From Cryobacterium sp. Y11 (lineage in GTDB: Bacteria; Actinomycetota; Actinomycetes; Actinomycetales; Microbacteriaceae), in assembly GCF_002929535.1 (NCBI RefSeq), contig NZ_PJJO01000048.1:1-64000 (forward strand): DNA of 64,000 bases. Direction: 5' to 3'. The position numbers were made by a program, and so were the translations under genes. Shown here one piece after another: positions 9,841-19,387 of the stretch (position 1 is the first letter of the stretch; each line of letters begins with the position of its first letter). The notes beneath the pieces were generated by a model. It searched no databases. It saw only the letters and a program-made list of their open reading frames with translations, and had not been told where the DNA came from.

Positions 9841-11370
9841 ATGCCTGCTCCATCGTCATTCACACCCGGTCGCGCCTCCCACATCCGCGCCGCGCAGATT
9901 CGTGCACGTGCCTGGGGCTGGCGCCACGCTGGTCGGCACACCCAGGCAGTATCCGGCCTCGACCTCGTGATCGAGCCCGGCGAACGGGTACTGCTACTCG
10001 GTGCCAGCGGGGCGGGTAAGAGCACCCTGGTGCACGCGCTTGCCGGGGTGCTCGGCGACGCCGAAGACGGCGACGAGACGGGCTCGCTGCTCATCGACGG
10101 TCACCGCGCAGCGGAAGCTCGTGGACGGGTCGGCTTGGTACTGCAAGACCCGGACTCCCAGGTCGTGCTCGCCCGAATCGGCGACGACGTAGCGTTCGGC
10201 TGCGAGAATCTCGCCGTACCCCGCGCCGAGATCTGGCCACGGGTGCGACAGGCCCTGGCCGAGGTCGGCCTGGACCTGCCCCTCGACCACCCCACCTCGA
10301 GCCTGAGCGGCGGGCAGAAACAGCGCCTCGCCCTGGCCGGCGTGTTAGCCATGCAGCCGGGGCTGCTGCTGCTCGACGAACCGACCGCGAACCTCGACCC
10401 CGCTGGTGTCATCGAGGTGCGCGACGCCGTCGTGCGTTCCCTCGACCATTCCGGGGCGACGTTCGTCGTGATCGAGCACCGAGTGGAGGTGTGGCAGCAC
10501 ATCGTCGACCGTGTGATCGTGCTCGATCCGGCCGGAGGTGTGCTCGCCGACGGCCCGACGCGCGAGATTCTGGCGAGCCAGGGTGAAAGACTGGCGCACG
10601 CCGGAGTGTGGGTGCCGGCCCTTCCGCCACGGTTCCCAACGCGCCACCAGGTCACGGCCTCCGAGACTCTGCTATGGGCCGAGGGGCTGGCGGTCGGTCG
10701 CGTTCCGTTTGCTCGGCGCGCGGCATCCGTTGTCGCCGATGGAATTACCCTCGCCGTCGCCGCCGGCACGGCTACCGTCGTGACCGGCCCGAACGGCGCC
10801 GGCAAATCAACCCTCGCGCTCACCCTCGCCGGGTTGCTCGCTCCGGCCGGCGGATCGCTGCGTGCGAGCGATTTTTTCGCGGCCGGCATCAACTCCGAGC
10901 CACATCGGTGGCGCTCGAAACAGCTGTTGAACCGTATCGGTACCGTCTTTCAGGACCCGGAGCACCAGTTTCTGGCCGCTACCGTGCGAGACGACCTGCT
11001 GATCGGGCCGCGCGCCCTCGGGCTCAGTCTGGCCGAGCAGACCAGTCGGGTCGACGAATTGATGCACCGGCTGCGCCTCGATCACCTCGCCGACGCCAAC
11101 CCATTCACCCTGTCAGGCGGCGAAAAGAGACGGATGTCCGTCGCCACCGTTATCGCCACCCGTCCCCGCCTGCTCGTGCTCGACGAGCCAACCTTCGGGC
11201 AGGACTCTCGCACCTGGCAGGAGCTGGTGGCATTTCTGGCCGAATTGCTCGACGCTGGCACGGCGCTCGTCGCGGTGACCCACGATGCCCAGTTTGTCAG
11301 CGCCCTCGCCGACGAGGAATATCGGCTGGCCTCGACCGACCCAATCAGACTCGGGGTGGGAACATCATGA
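9841..11370 (+). CDS. ykoD: ECF transporter ATPase, two ABC domains fused
   Basis: A 509-residue protein with two ABC ATPase domains that together power thiamine-precursor uptake. Domain 1 has Walker A GASGAGKST, signature LSGGQKQR and Walker B LLLLDEPTANLD. Domain 2 has GPNGAGKST, LSGGEKRR and LVLDEPTFGQD. It starts 3 nt after ykoE and its stop overlaps the ATG of ykoC (ATGA). In most ECF systems the two ATPases are separate genes; the fusion is typical of YkoD. Confidence 0.94.
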   Translation: MPAPSSFTPGRASHIRAAQIRARAWGWRHAGRHTQAVSGLDLVIEPGERVLLLGASGAGKSTLVHALAGVLGDAEDGDETGSLLIDGHRAAEARGRVGLVLQDPDSQVVLARIGDDVAFGCENLAVPRAEIWPRVRQALAEVGLDLPLDHPTSSLSGGQKQRLALAGVLAMQPGLLLLDEPTANLDPAGVIEVRDAVVRSLDHSGATFVVIEHRVEVWQHIVDRVIVLDPAGGVLADGPTREILASQGERLAHAGVWVPALPPRFPTRHQVTASETLLWAEGLAVGRVPFARRAASVVADGITLAVAAGTATVVTGPNGAGKSTLALTLAGLLAPAGGSLRASDFFAAGINSEPHRWRSKQLLNRIGTVFQDPEHQFLAATVRDDLLIGPRALGLSLAEQTSRVDELMHRLRLDHLADANPFTLSGGEKRRMSVATVIATRPRLLVLDEPTFGQDSRTWQELVAFLAELLDAGTALVAVTHDAQFVSALADEEYRLASTDPIRLGVGTS

Positions 11371-12161
11371 GCCTCTTGACCCCCACGATTCGCCCAAGCG
11401 TTGTCGCCCGACTCAACCCGGTCGCCAAGCTCGCCGTCGCCCTCATCGTGAGCTGTGCCCTGCTGCTCTCGATCGACTGGGTGTCGGCGGGCGTTGCTCT
11501 GCTACTCGAAGCCGTGCTGCTGATCTGGTGCGGCCTGAGTGCCCGCCAATTCTGGCTGCGCACCGCACCGGTCTGGATCGCCGCCCCGATGGCATCGATC
11601 ACCACGATTCTCTACGGCGAAGACTCCGGCCCGCTGCTTGGGCAATTCGGATTCATCTCGGTGACGGAGGGGTCGGCGCTGCTCGGGCTGGCAATTGGCC
11701 TGCGCGTGCTCGCCATCGGCCTGCCGGGTATCGTGCTGTTAGCCACGACCGATCCGACCGATCTGGCCGACGGACTGGCCCAGGTGCTGCGGCTACCGGC
11801 CCGATTTGTGCTCGGCGGCCTGGCGGGGCTTCGCCTGGTGGGAATGTTCATCGAAGACTGGCACTCGCTCTCCCTCGCCCGCCGGGCCCGCGGGGTCGGT
11901 GACGGCGGCGGAGTGCGCGGTGCGGCCCGGCGTTTCTTCGGCCCAGCATTCGCTCTGCTTGTGATCTCGGTTCGTCGGGGCAGCAAACTCGCCACCGCCA
12001 TGGAAGCACGCGGATTCGGCAGCGACGAACCGCGCACCTGGGCCAGGCCGTCGCGGGTTCGAACCGCCGACGCCGTTCTCGTGGGCATGGGCTTCGCCAT
12101 CGCCGGCATCGCCATTGCCGTAGCGGTGTGGGCCGAAACCTGGAGCTTTGTTCTTGCCTGA
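11367..12161 (+). CDS. ykoC: ECF transporter transmembrane coupling subunit
   Basis: A 264-residue EcfT-type protein. It has four to five membrane helices and the two coupling-helix motifs, RRARGV and MEARGFGS, whose Ala-Arg-Gly cores contact the ATPase domains. The ATG at 11367 overlaps the ykoD stop. It completes the TPP-regulated operon. A longer open frame in the same phase starts at 10608, but it overlaps ykoD and is not real upstream of 11367. Confidence 0.93.
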   Translation: MSLLTPTIRPSVVARLNPVAKLAVALIVSCALLLSIDWVSAGVALLLEAVLLIWCGLSARQFWLRTAPVWIAAPMASITTILYGEDSGPLLGQFGFISVTEGSALLGLAIGLRVLAIGLPGIVLLATTDPTDLADGLAQVLRLPARFVLGGLAGLRLVGMFIEDWHSLSLARRARGVGDGGGVRGAARRFFGPAFALLVISVRRGSKLATAMEARGFGSDEPRTWARPSRVRTADAVLVGMGFAIAGIAIAVAVWAETWSFVLA

Positions 12162-12735
12162 TCGTGGGATGCCTGATCGCAACGTTTCGCACGGGGCACT
12201 GTTGGCGCCGGTGCTGCACGCCATCGCCGCTGCAGGGCCGAACCCGACGGTCCTCATCGACGGGCCGAGCGGCGCGGGCAAGAGTACCCTAGCCGATGCC
12301 CTCCTGGCCCAGTGGCCGAGCAATCAAACGCCGCAACTTGTGCGCATGGACGATATCTACCCCGGCTGGGACGGCCTCGACGCGGCGATCCGGCAGTTGC
12401 GCCGGTATGTGCTCGGGCCCCGGCATGCCGGGCAGCCCGCGTCCTGGCAGCGCTACGACTGGTCCGAGAACCAGCCGGCGGAGTGGCATCCGCTTGATAC
12501 CGCCCGACCGCTCATCGTGGAAGGCTGCGGAACCCTCGCGGCAGCGCCGGCGGCGTTCAGCGACGTGCGGGTGTGGCTGGGCGCCGACGACGACCTGCGC
12601 AAACAACGAGCGCTTGACCGCGACGGCGATGCGTTCCGCACGCACTGGGATCAGTGGCAGCAGGAATGGGCGACCTACCTTGAGCAGGGCAGACCAGAAC
12701 GTCGTGCGACTGTACGCGTACGAGCCAGCACGTGA
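12148..12735 (+). CDS. P-loop kinase-like ATP-binding protein
   Basis: A protein of about 195 residues resembling uridine kinase/AAA family phosphotransferases. Walker A is GPSGAGKST, an acidic RMDDIYPGWDG follows, and LIVEGCGTL is the Walker B region. It ends with an Arg-rich lid (KQRALDRDGD). The substrate is unknown. The start is uncertain: a TTG at 12148 has TGGAG just upstream and overlaps the ykoC end, while an ATG at 12169 gives a shorter N-terminus. Tight spacing suggests it is read from the thiamine operon, but that does not prove a thiamine-related role. Confidence 0.8.
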   Translation: MFLPDRGMPDRNVSHGALLAPVLHAIAAAGPNPTVLIDGPSGAGKSTLADALLAQWPSNQTPQLVRMDDIYPGWDGLDAAIRQLRRYVLGPRHAGQPASWQRYDWSENQPAEWHPLDTARPLIVEGCGTLAAAPAAFSDVRVWLGADDDLRKQRALDRDGDAFRTHWDQWQQEWATYLEQGRPERRATVRVRAST

Positions 12736-12856
12736 TCGGCGGATGCCCACGGTACGCCTGTGGCCCTCGTGGGAACGCGCGCCAACTTCTCAAATACGCG
12801 CCGCGACGTGCGAGTATGCCGGGCGCCGCAGGCCGCAGGGGACTAGATTGGCTGCC

Positions 12857-13129
12857 ATGACCAGTTCCAACCGTGACGATGCCGGTGAACCCACCCTGTA
12901 TATCGCCGAGTTCATCGACGGCCCGCTCGAAGGGCACACCGATTCGCGCTCGCTCCTGCACGGCAAACACGCGCCCCGCATCAGCATGGTCGCCGCTGTC
13001 GCCGGTCTCGAGTCGGTGTTCTGGTACGACGAGGTCGACGAACGTGACGTGAGCGGGCAACGCCGCGTACGCTACGCCTTCGACGAGGGCGAGAGCGACC
13101 CGGTCGAGGCGGAGATCGATCCGATCTAG
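12857..13129 (+). CDS. Small acidic hypothetical protein
   Basis: A 90-residue acidic soluble protein (LYIAEFIDGPLEGHTDSR at the start, YDEVDERDVSGQRRVRYAF in the middle). It has no recognised domain. I chose the ATG at 12857; the open frame extends to 12296, but that part overlaps the kinase gene and has no coding character. The pattern of beta strands with conserved-looking charged residues and good codon use argues for a real gene. Confidence 0.65.
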   Translation: MTSSNRDDAGEPTLYIAEFIDGPLEGHTDSRSLLHGKHAPRISMVAAVAGLESVFWYDEVDERDVSGQRRVRYAFDEGESDPVEAEIDPI

Positions 13130-13135
13130 GCCGGT

Positions 13136-14437
13136 TCAGCTCCGGGAATCCAGTAGCGCCGTGATCATCATGACCGGATGCAGCAGGCGCCAGCCCGTTC
13201 CCGGGTCGTTAATGGGTTGGTCGAGTTTCAGCGCCGCCGAGAGCTCTTCACCGGCGACGGTGAGCCGTACCTGTCCGACGTTTGCGCCCGTGCGGGACGT
13301 GGCGAAGTCTTTGAGCGTGACCGTCGCCGCCTCGGGGGTGGTGGCCTGCCAGGCATACCGGGTGCGGGAAACGCCGACCACGGCCGCAGCCTCATCGCCC
13401 CACGCGGATTCAAACGTCGCGTAGGTGTCGCCGGCGGCCAGCACGGGCAGCGGTCCGATGCCAGCGCGGGCGCTGGCCATGAGGGCCGTCACGTCGGCGG
13501 ACAGGTCATCGTAGGTCGGCTCGCCGATAAAAGCGCCGGAGAACGTGAAACTCGACGCGCCGTCGCTGACCGTGGCGGTGAATAGAAAACAGACGCCGGC
13601 GGCATCCGTGTAGCTGCGCGAAATACCGGTGATACCTTCTTCTGGCAGATAGGACGTGGTGTTTTCAACACCGCGGCGGTTCGCCAGAGCGGATGCGGGA
13701 CTCGCCAGTATCGCAGAGACGATCGGGTCGGTCGCGGCGAGGCCCGCGAGCCGAGCCAGATCGGTAGCGGTCCCGGCGCTCGCATCGTGCAGTCCGGTCG
13801 CGTCCACAACGGCGGAGCCGGTCAGCCCGTTTTCGACGAGCCAGGTGTTGGCGGCCTCAACGTAGGCGTCAACCGAACCGAACGCCCAGCGGGCCACGGT
13901 GTCGGCGTGATTGTTGCTCGAGCCGAGCAGCAACGCCTGCAACAATTCCAGCTCGGTCCATTGTTCGTCAGCGAAGACCGCCACCGAGCGGGCACCGATC
14001 TGGTCGTAGTCCAGGTAGCTCTGAAAGTCGGCAGCGGTGAGGTCCACGATGGGCCCGGTCTCGCCCGCCACGATCGGCTTGAAGTCGAGAACGACGAGGG
14101 CGGTCACCACCTTGGCTACCGAAGCCATCGGCAGGGCTTCGGCGGTACCAGCAACCGCGATCGGCTCCGCAGCACCCGTCGAGCCAGTGCCCGCACCGAT
14201 CGATGTCGTCCCCGACGTATCGCTCGTCGTGGCCGCCACCACGGCGATGGCGCTCGCGCCGTTAACCGGCAGTACCGGGGGAGTGGGGGCCGCGGCGCCA
14301 ACGGGAGGCGTGACCGTCGTGGCCGTAACGGCGGGCAGGGGCCCGAGTAGTGTGGCCGGACCGTACACCCCGATACCCAGAATCACGACGGTTCCGACCA
14401 GGATTCCGACAAGACGGCCAGGACGGAAGGAGCTCAT
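13136..14437 (-). CDS. D-alanyl-D-alanine carboxypeptidase-like protein with altered KTG box
   Basis: A 433-residue exported protein: one N-terminal membrane helix (about residues 8 to 32), a Pro/Thr/Ala linker, then an S11-type penicillin-binding domain. The nucleophile motif SVAK is at residues 106-109 and the SSNN motif at 173-176. Where the third motif KTG should stand (GIKTGHTDAAG in typical members), this protein has GISRSYTDAAG, residues 271-281. So the KTG triad is replaced by SRS. Either catalysis is lost and it binds peptidoglycan only, or this subfamily uses another residue. Confidence 0.82.
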   Translation of the reverse strand: MSSFRPGRLVGILVGTVVILGIGVYGPATLLGPLPAVTATTVTPPVGAAAPTPPVLPVNGASAIAVVAATTSDTSGTTSIGAGTGSTGAAEPIAVAGTAEALPMASVAKVVTALVVLDFKPIVAGETGPIVDLTAADFQSYLDYDQIGARSVAVFADEQWTELELLQALLLGSSNNHADTVARWAFGSVDAYVEAANTWLVENGLTGSAVVDATGLHDASAGTATDLARLAGLAATDPIVSAILASPASALANRRGVENTTSYLPEEGITGISRSYTDAAGVCFLFTATVSDGASSFTFSGAFIGEPTYDDLSADVTALMASARAGIGPLPVLAAGDTYATFESAWGDEAAAVVGVSRTRYAWQATTPEAATVTLKDFATSRTGANVGQVRLTVAGEELSAALKLDQPINDPGTGWRLLHPVMMITALLDSRS

Positions 14438-14461
14438 CCCCCCAGGGTAGTCCGCGAGGCG

Positions 14462-14812
14462 TCAGCTCCAGCCGAGCTCGTGCAGCCTGTCGTCGTCAAT
14501 GCCATAGAAATGCGCGATTTCGTGCACGAGGGTGATGTGAATTTCCTCGTGCAGATCCTCGAGGGTGTCACAGATGGCGAGCAGCGGCTCCCGGTACAGC
14601 ACGATGCGATCGGGCATCTCACCGAAGCCGTACTGCCCGCGTTCGGTGAGCGCGACCCCGTCATACAGGCCCAGGGTGTCGAGGGTGCCGTCCTCTGGGC
14701 GATCCTCAACCACGAAGATGATGTTATCGAGGCCGTCAACCATGTCATCAGGAAGCAGGTCGAGCTCGTCAACGACGAGCCGCTCAAATTCGGACGCGTC
14801 GAGGTCAAACAT
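14462..14812 (-). CDS. Zincin-like metallopeptidase family protein
   Basis: A 116-residue cytoplasmic protein of the small zincin family common in actinobacteria. The zinc motif HEXXH is present as VHEIAHFYGID near the C-terminus, and the N-terminal DASEFERLVVDELDLLP is typical. Its substrate is unknown. It lies between the carboxypeptidase-like gene and a tRNA-His gene on the same strand. Confidence 0.88.
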   Translation of the reverse strand: MFDLDASEFERLVVDELDLLPDDMVDGLDNIIFVVEDRPEDGTLDTLGLYDGVALTERGQYGFGEMPDRIVLYREPLLAICDTLEDLHEEIHITLVHEIAHFYGIDDDRLHELGWS

Positions 14813-14837
14813 CGAGGTTTCGCTTGCGATATTTCAT

Positions 14838-14913
14838 TGGGGTGAGTAACGGGGATTGAACCCGCGACCTCCTGGACCACAACCAGGCGCTCTGCCAACT
14901 GAGCTATACCCAC
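14838..14913 (-). tRNA. tRNA-His (GTG)
   Basis: A 76-nt tRNA including an encoded CCA. The anticodon loop reads GTTGTGGTC on the minus strand, with anticodon GTG. The base at 14914 is G and can serve as the extra G-1 that pairs with discriminator C73, the hallmark of tRNA-His. The acceptor, D, anticodon and T stems all close. Confidence 0.97.
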
Positions 14914-14957
14914 CATGCGTCCCCACGCTTACAACGCGGGGCAACTCAGCAATCCTA

Positions 14958-15662
14958 TTACACCTCGGAGGCGAATAAGTGCACGACCTCGGCGGCCTGC
15001 GACTTGGCTTCGTCGCTCGAGGGGCCGGGATCGGCGACAAATACCGTCTGACGGTAGTAGGCGAGCTCCCGAATGGACTCGAGAATATCGGCTAGTGCGC
15101 GGTGGCCGCCGTCTTTGGTGGGGGCGTTGAAGTAAACGCGCGGGTACCAGCGACGGGCCAGTTCTTTGATCGACGACACGTCGACATTGCGGTAGTGCAG
15201 CTGGTTGTCGAGGCGCGGCATGTAGCGGGTGAGGAAGGCACGATCGGTGCCGATAGAGTTGCCAGCCAGGGGAGCCCGCTGCTCAGCCGGAATGAACTTC
15301 AAGACGTACTCGAGAACCTGGTATTCCGCTTCCGCGGCGCTCACGCCGCCCGGAATCTCCGTAATGAGGCCCGAGGAGGTGTGCATGTTGCGCACAAAAT
15401 CGCCCATGTTTTCTAGGGCAGAATCGTTGGGCTTGATGATGATATCGAGACCAGGGTCAAGCACATTGAGGTCGTAGTCGGTGATGACGACGGCGATCTC
15501 GACAAGCTCGTCGCGGTCAAGGTCGAGCCCGGTCATCTCGCAGTCGATCCAGACCAGGCGATCGGGACTCTTGGAGGTCGGGGCCTTCGCCGCCGCAGTG
15601 GTTGGGGTCTCGACGGGCGTGGGGGCGGTCGTCGGTGCTGTACCAGTCGTGCTGTTCGTCAT
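14958..15662 (-). CDS. orn: Oligoribonuclease
   Basis: A 234-residue DEDDh exonuclease that degrades RNA two to five nucleotides long, including pGpG from c-di-GMP turnover. The first catalytic pair is in [11 protein letters not shown] (residues about 38 to 48), and the later His/Asp are in [17 protein letters not shown]. It carries an unusual N-terminal extension of about 33 Thr/Ala/Pro-rich residues. The true start may therefore be further downstream, but no good internal start with a ribosome site was found. Confidence 0.95.
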   Translation of the reverse strand: MTNSTTGTAPTTAPTPVETPTTAAAKAPTSKSPDRLVWIDCEMTGLDLDRDELVEIAVVITDYDLNVLDPGLDIIIKPNDSALENMGDFVRNMHTSSGLITEIPGGVSAAEAEYQVLEYVLKFIPAEQRAPLAGNSIGTDRAFLTRYMPRLDNQLHYRNVDVSSIKELARRWYPRVYFNAPTKDGGHRALADILESIRELAYYRQTVFVADPGPSSDEAKSQAAEVVHLFASEV

Positions 15663-15744
15663 GCAACGAGTCTACCGGTGGCCCCCGACAGGGCCTGTAA
15701 ACTTGAACGACACTGTTTTTTTGCGCGTTATCTGCGAGGCCCTG

Positions 15745-16005
15745 ATGGAATTTACCCTGTATTCGTCGTCATTCTGCGAACCGTGCATGCAGACGCGTGC
15801 CGTGCTCGCCGAGGCGAAACGGCTCGTGCCCGGCTCGACCGTTCGCGAGATTGATGTGGCCAGTGCCCCCGAAGAAGCCGAGGCGCTGCTCATTCGTAAC
15901 ACCCCCACCGTCATCATTACCAACGGTGTTGGTACCGAGGTTTTTCGGGCGGCCGGCGTTCCGACCCTGGCTCAGGTTCTCGTAGCCGCCGCTAAAGCGC
16001 TCTGA
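15745..16005 (+). CDS. Thioredoxin/glutaredoxin-like protein
   Basis: An 86-residue thioredoxin-fold protein. The redox motif is FCEPC (CxxC) in YSSSFCEPCMQ, and the cis-Pro is in NTPTVIIT. The start is an ATG at 15745 in a frame that is open further upstream, but the upstream part overlaps orn. It is divergent from orn and ends 3 nt before the peptide-binding protein gene. Confidence 0.85.
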   Translation: MEFTLYSSSFCEPCMQTRAVLAEAKRLVPGSTVREIDVASAPEEAEALLIRNTPTVIITNGVGTEVFRAAGVPTLAQVLVAAAKAL

Positions 16006-16008
16006 CTG

Positions 16009-17520
16009 ATGAGGGCCCACACTCGTCGCCCGGTTCTCGCTGGCATCGCGACAGCCGTGATGGCGTCGCTGGCCCTGGTCGGGTGCTCTACCGGGTCTGC
16101 GTCCACCGACGACGCGGTCAACACCGCATTGACCGTTGGGCTGCTGGCCACGCCCAGCAACCTCGATTACACGACGACCGCCGGTGCGGCCATTCCGCAG
16201 GCGCTGCTCTACAACGTGTACGAGGGACTAGTCAAACTCGACAACGACGGCACCATCCACCCCCTGTTGGCACAGTCGTGGACGGTCAGCGGTGATGGCC
16301 TGGTCTATGACTTTGTGCTCCAGGAGGGCGTGACATTCTCGGACGGCTCACCGTTCACGGCCGACAGCGTCAAGTTCAGCCTCGAACGCGTGAAGGCCAA
16401 CTGGACCGCGAACGGCCCGGCCTACCTGGATTCGATTGCCAGCATCGAGGCCGTCAGTGACACCCAGGCTCGGATTACGTTGTCCAAGCCGAGCAACAGC
16501 TGGCTGTTCAACATGACCGGTCCGGTCGGCACGATGTTCACCGAATCTGGTGTTGCCAACCTGGCCACCGACGCGATTGGTACCGGGCCGTACACGGTGG
16601 CTTCTTTCCAGACCGGCGACAGCCTGGTGCTCGCAGCCAACACTGAGTATTGGGGCGAGGCGCCGTATCTGACCGATGTCCGGCTGCGCTATTTCACCGA
16701 TACGACGGCGCAGACCAACGCCCTACTGAGCGGTGACATCAACCTCATCTCGGGCATCTCGCAGTTTCAGCTGGTCGACCAGTTCAAGTCGAACGCCGAC
16801 TTTCAGGTGCTCGAGGGTACCAGCACCGGTGAAGTCACCTTGTCAATGAATAATGCCAGCGAGGCCTTCAGCGACGTTCGCGTGCGGCAGGCAGTCATGT
16901 ACGCCATCGATCGATCGGCCGTCATGGATACGGTGAGCAGCGGCTACGGTCTGTTGATCGGCTCCATGGTTGCGCCAACTGACCCCTGGTACGACGCCAG
17001 CCTGGCCGACCTGTACCCCTATGATCCCGACAAGGCCACCGAACTGCTCGATGCGGCCGGAGTCCGTGACCTGAGTGTGGCGTTCAAGATCCCCAACCTT
17101 CCGTACGCCGTCGCTGGCGCTCAGGTGGTCAAAGACCAGCTTGCCCAGGTGGGAATCACCGCCAACGTGACAACGCTGGAATTTCCCGCGCTGTGGCTTG
17201 ACGAGGTCTTCGCCCAGCACGACTACGACATGTCGCTCATCATGCACAGCGAGCCGCGCGACGTGACCGCCTTCGCCGCACGCAGCTACTACGCCGGCTA
17301 CGATTCGCCCGAGGTGATGGCGCAATTCGCTCAAGCGGATGCTGCCGACCCGGCCACGTACATCGACCTCATGAAGCAGGCCACGACAACCATGGCCGAA
17401 GAAGCCGCCGCCGATTGGCTCTACCTGCAGCCGGCCATCTCCATCGGCGAGGCGGATCTACTCGGCGTGCCGAAGAATACCCCGAGCCTGGCGCTGGATC
17501 TGTCCAACATCTCCCGGTAG
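16009..17520 (+). CDS. ABC transporter substrate-binding lipoprotein (peptide/nickel family 5)
   Basis: A 503-residue extracytoplasmic solute-binding protein. The signal peptide ends in the lipobox ALVGC (residues about 22 to 26). The family 5 signatures LAQSWTVSGDGLVYDFVLQ and VTFSDGSPFTADSVKFSLER follow. It probably captures oligopeptides or a similar compound for the permeases encoded next. Start ATG at 16009. It is the first gene of a complete importer operon: binding protein, two permeases, fused ATPase. Confidence 0.93.
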   Translation: MRAHTRRPVLAGIATAVMASLALVGCSTGSASTDDAVNTALTVGLLATPSNLDYTTTAGAAIPQALLYNVYEGLVKLDNDGTIHPLLAQSWTVSGDGLVYDFVLQEGVTFSDGSPFTADSVKFSLERVKANWTANGPAYLDSIASIEAVSDTQARITLSKPSNSWLFNMTGPVGTMFTESGVANLATDAIGTGPYTVASFQTGDSLVLAANTEYWGEAPYLTDVRLRYFTDTTAQTNALLSGDINLISGISQFQLVDQFKSNADFQVLEGTSTGEVTLSMNNASEAFSDVRVRQAVMYAIDRSAVMDTVSSGYGLLIGSMVAPTDPWYDASLADLYPYDPDKATELLDAAGVRDLSVAFKIPNLPYAVAGAQVVKDQLAQVGITANVTTLEFPALWLDEVFAQHDYDMSLIMHSEPRDVTAFAARSYYAGYDSPEVMAQFAQADAADPATYIDLMKQATTTMAEEAAADWLYLQPAISIGEADLLGVPKNTPSLALDLSNISR

Positions 17521-17588
17521 CGCCGGTGAGCGCCGGTACCGGTACGGTGGTCTTCGATCGGTCGAATCAGTCAGTGGAAAGTCCGGGT

Positions 17589-18536
17589 ATGGTCCTTGTG
17601 GTTCTGCGCCGCGTCGGCGTCTTCGCAGCCACGGTGATCGTGGCCTCGATCGTGACCTTTCTGATGCTGTCGATCCTGCCCGGCAACGCCGCACGCATCG
17701 CCCTGGGCGTGCACGCAACCGAAGCGGATGTCGCGGCACAGGCCACGGCCATGGGTCTCGATCGCCCGGCGATCGTGCGCTATCTGGCTTGGTTCGGACA
17801 TGTACTCGTCGGTGATTTCGGCACCTCCACCGTGTCGCGTCAACCGATCGGACCCGACATAGCGGATGCCCTCGGCATCACGGTGATCCTGGTACTGACC
17901 AGCGTCGTGCTGGCCCTTGTCTTCGCGATCCCGTTTGGAATATTGACCGCGGTCAGGCAGCGAAAGCCCGACGGCGCGATTCTGTCTGGTATCAGCCAGA
18001 TCGGCGTCGCCGTGCCGGGATTTCTGGCCGGAATGCTTCTCGTCACCGTCTTCGCCGTGACCCTGCGCTGGCTTCCGGCGGGCGGCTGGGTTGACCCGGC
18101 CGAGGACTTCGGCGGGTTCCTCGAGCACCTCATTTTGCCAGCGATCGCCCTCGGCAGCGTGCAGGGCGCCGTGCTCAGCCGCTACGTGCGCGCGTCGGTG
18201 CTGGAGGTTATGCGGGACGACTTCATTCGCACGGCCAGGGCCAAGGGCCTCGGTGCTGGCCGGGCGCTATTTCGGCACGGACTGCGGAACGCGGCCGTTC
18301 CGGTGATGACCGTGCTCGGCCTGCAGATCGCCACACTTTTGGTCGGCGCCGTCGTGATCGAGCGGGTGTTTAGCATTCCGGGTCTCGGCAGCTTGCTGCT
18401 CGACAAGGTTGCCCTGCGCGACCTGCCGGCCGTGCAGGGCATCGTGCTGGTACTTGTCGTGTTCGTGCTGCTGCTGAACTTTCTCGTCGACCTCGCATTC
18501 ACGGTTATCGATCCGCGACTGCGGAGCGCAGCATGA
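17589..18536 (+). CDS. ABC transporter permease, DppB/OppB type
   Basis: A 315-residue inner-membrane permease with six helices. The EAA-loop motif is RTARAKGLGAGRALFRHGLRNA. The ATG at 17589 has GGAAAG seven bases upstream and gives the usual length; a GTG at 17526, just after the binding-protein gene, would add 21 residues. The stop overlaps the next permease start by four bases. Confidence 0.92.
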   Translation: MVLVVLRRVGVFAATVIVASIVTFLMLSILPGNAARIALGVHATEADVAAQATAMGLDRPAIVRYLAWFGHVLVGDFGTSTVSRQPIGPDIADALGITVILVLTSVVLALVFAIPFGILTAVRQRKPDGAILSGISQIGVAVPGFLAGMLLVTVFAVTLRWLPAGGWVDPAEDFGGFLEHLILPAIALGSVQGAVLSRYVRASVLEVMRDDFIRTARAKGLGAGRALFRHGLRNAAVPVMTVLGLQIATLLVGAVVIERVFSIPGLGSLLLDKVALRDLPAVQGIVLVLVVFVLLLNFLVDLAFTVIDPRLRSAA

Positions 18537-19387
18537 CGGCTATCAAGCCCAGGCCGGGTCGTGTCGTCGGTCGTGGTGGGGGCGCAACGCTGTGGGCTGG
18601 CGTCGTGCTGATTGGGCTGGTCGTGCTGGCCGCCGTCGTGTCAGTGTGGTGGACCCCGTTCGACCCGGAAGGGGTCTTCTCTGATTCGATCCTGCTCCCG
18701 CCGGGATCAGAGCACCTGCTCGGCACCGATAGTTTCGGGCGGGATGTCTTCAGCTCCCTCCTGCGTGGCGCGCAAATCTCACTGCTCGTTGGCACCGTTG
18801 CGGTCGGGATCGCGGCCGTGCTCGGCGTGCCGTTCGGTATCGTGGCCGGCATGAGTCCGGGCCGGCTGGACACGTTCATGATGCGCAGCAACGACATCTC
18901 GCTCGCCTTCCCCGCCTTGCTGCTCGCGATTATTTTCGGTGCCATCTTCGGTGCCGGCACGGTCACCGCGATGGTGGCGCTTGGCATCGGCACGGCGCCA
19001 GCGTTCGCACTCATCGCCCGCAGCGGCACCAGGCAGATCATGAGCCGGGAGTACGTACAGGCCGCGCGGGCATCCGGTAAGAGCGGCCTGTTCATTGGGG
19101 CACGGCACGTTCTGCCCAATATCAGCGGCATGCTCATCGTGCAGGCCTCGGTCTCGTTCGGCATCGCGGTTTTGGCCGAGGCAGCCCTGTCATACCTGGG
19201 GCTTGGCACCCCGCCGCCGACGCCGTCCTGGGGGCGAATGCTGCAGGATGCCCAGGGTTACCTGTTCATCGAGCCGCTGCTCATCGTCTGGCCAGGAATC
19301 GCCATTGCCAGTGCCGTGCTCGGCTTCAACCTGCTCGGTGACGGCCTCCGCGATCGCCTGGACCCCCGAATGCAGGTGAAACGATGA
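18533..19387 (+). CDS. ABC transporter permease, DppC/OppC type
   Basis: A 284-residue permease partner with an N-terminal helix, a periplasmic PPGSEHLLGTDSFGRDVFS segment that is the hallmark of DppC/OppC, and an EAA loop (EYVQAARASGKSGLFIGARH). It overlaps both neighbours by a few bases, which implies coupled translation. Together with the upstream permease it forms the transmembrane channel. Confidence 0.93.
   Translation: MTAIKPRPGRVVGRGGGATLWAGVVLIGLVVLAAVVSVWWTPFDPEGVFSDSILLPPGSEHLLGTDSFGRDVFSSLLRGAQISLLVGTVAVGIAAVLGVPFGIVAGMSPGRLDTFMMRSNDISLAFPALLLAIIFGAIFGAGTVTAMVALGIGTAPAFALIARSGTRQIMSREYVQAARASGKSGLFIGARHVLPNISGMLIVQASVSFGIAVLAEAALSYLGLGTPPPTPSWGRMLQDAQGYLFIEPLLIVWPGIAIASAVLGFNLLGDGLRDRLDPRMQVKR

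Noticed and set aside
10608-11366. Upstream extension of the ykoC frame
   Set aside because: It overlaps ykoD in another phase and has an Arg-rich shadow composition.
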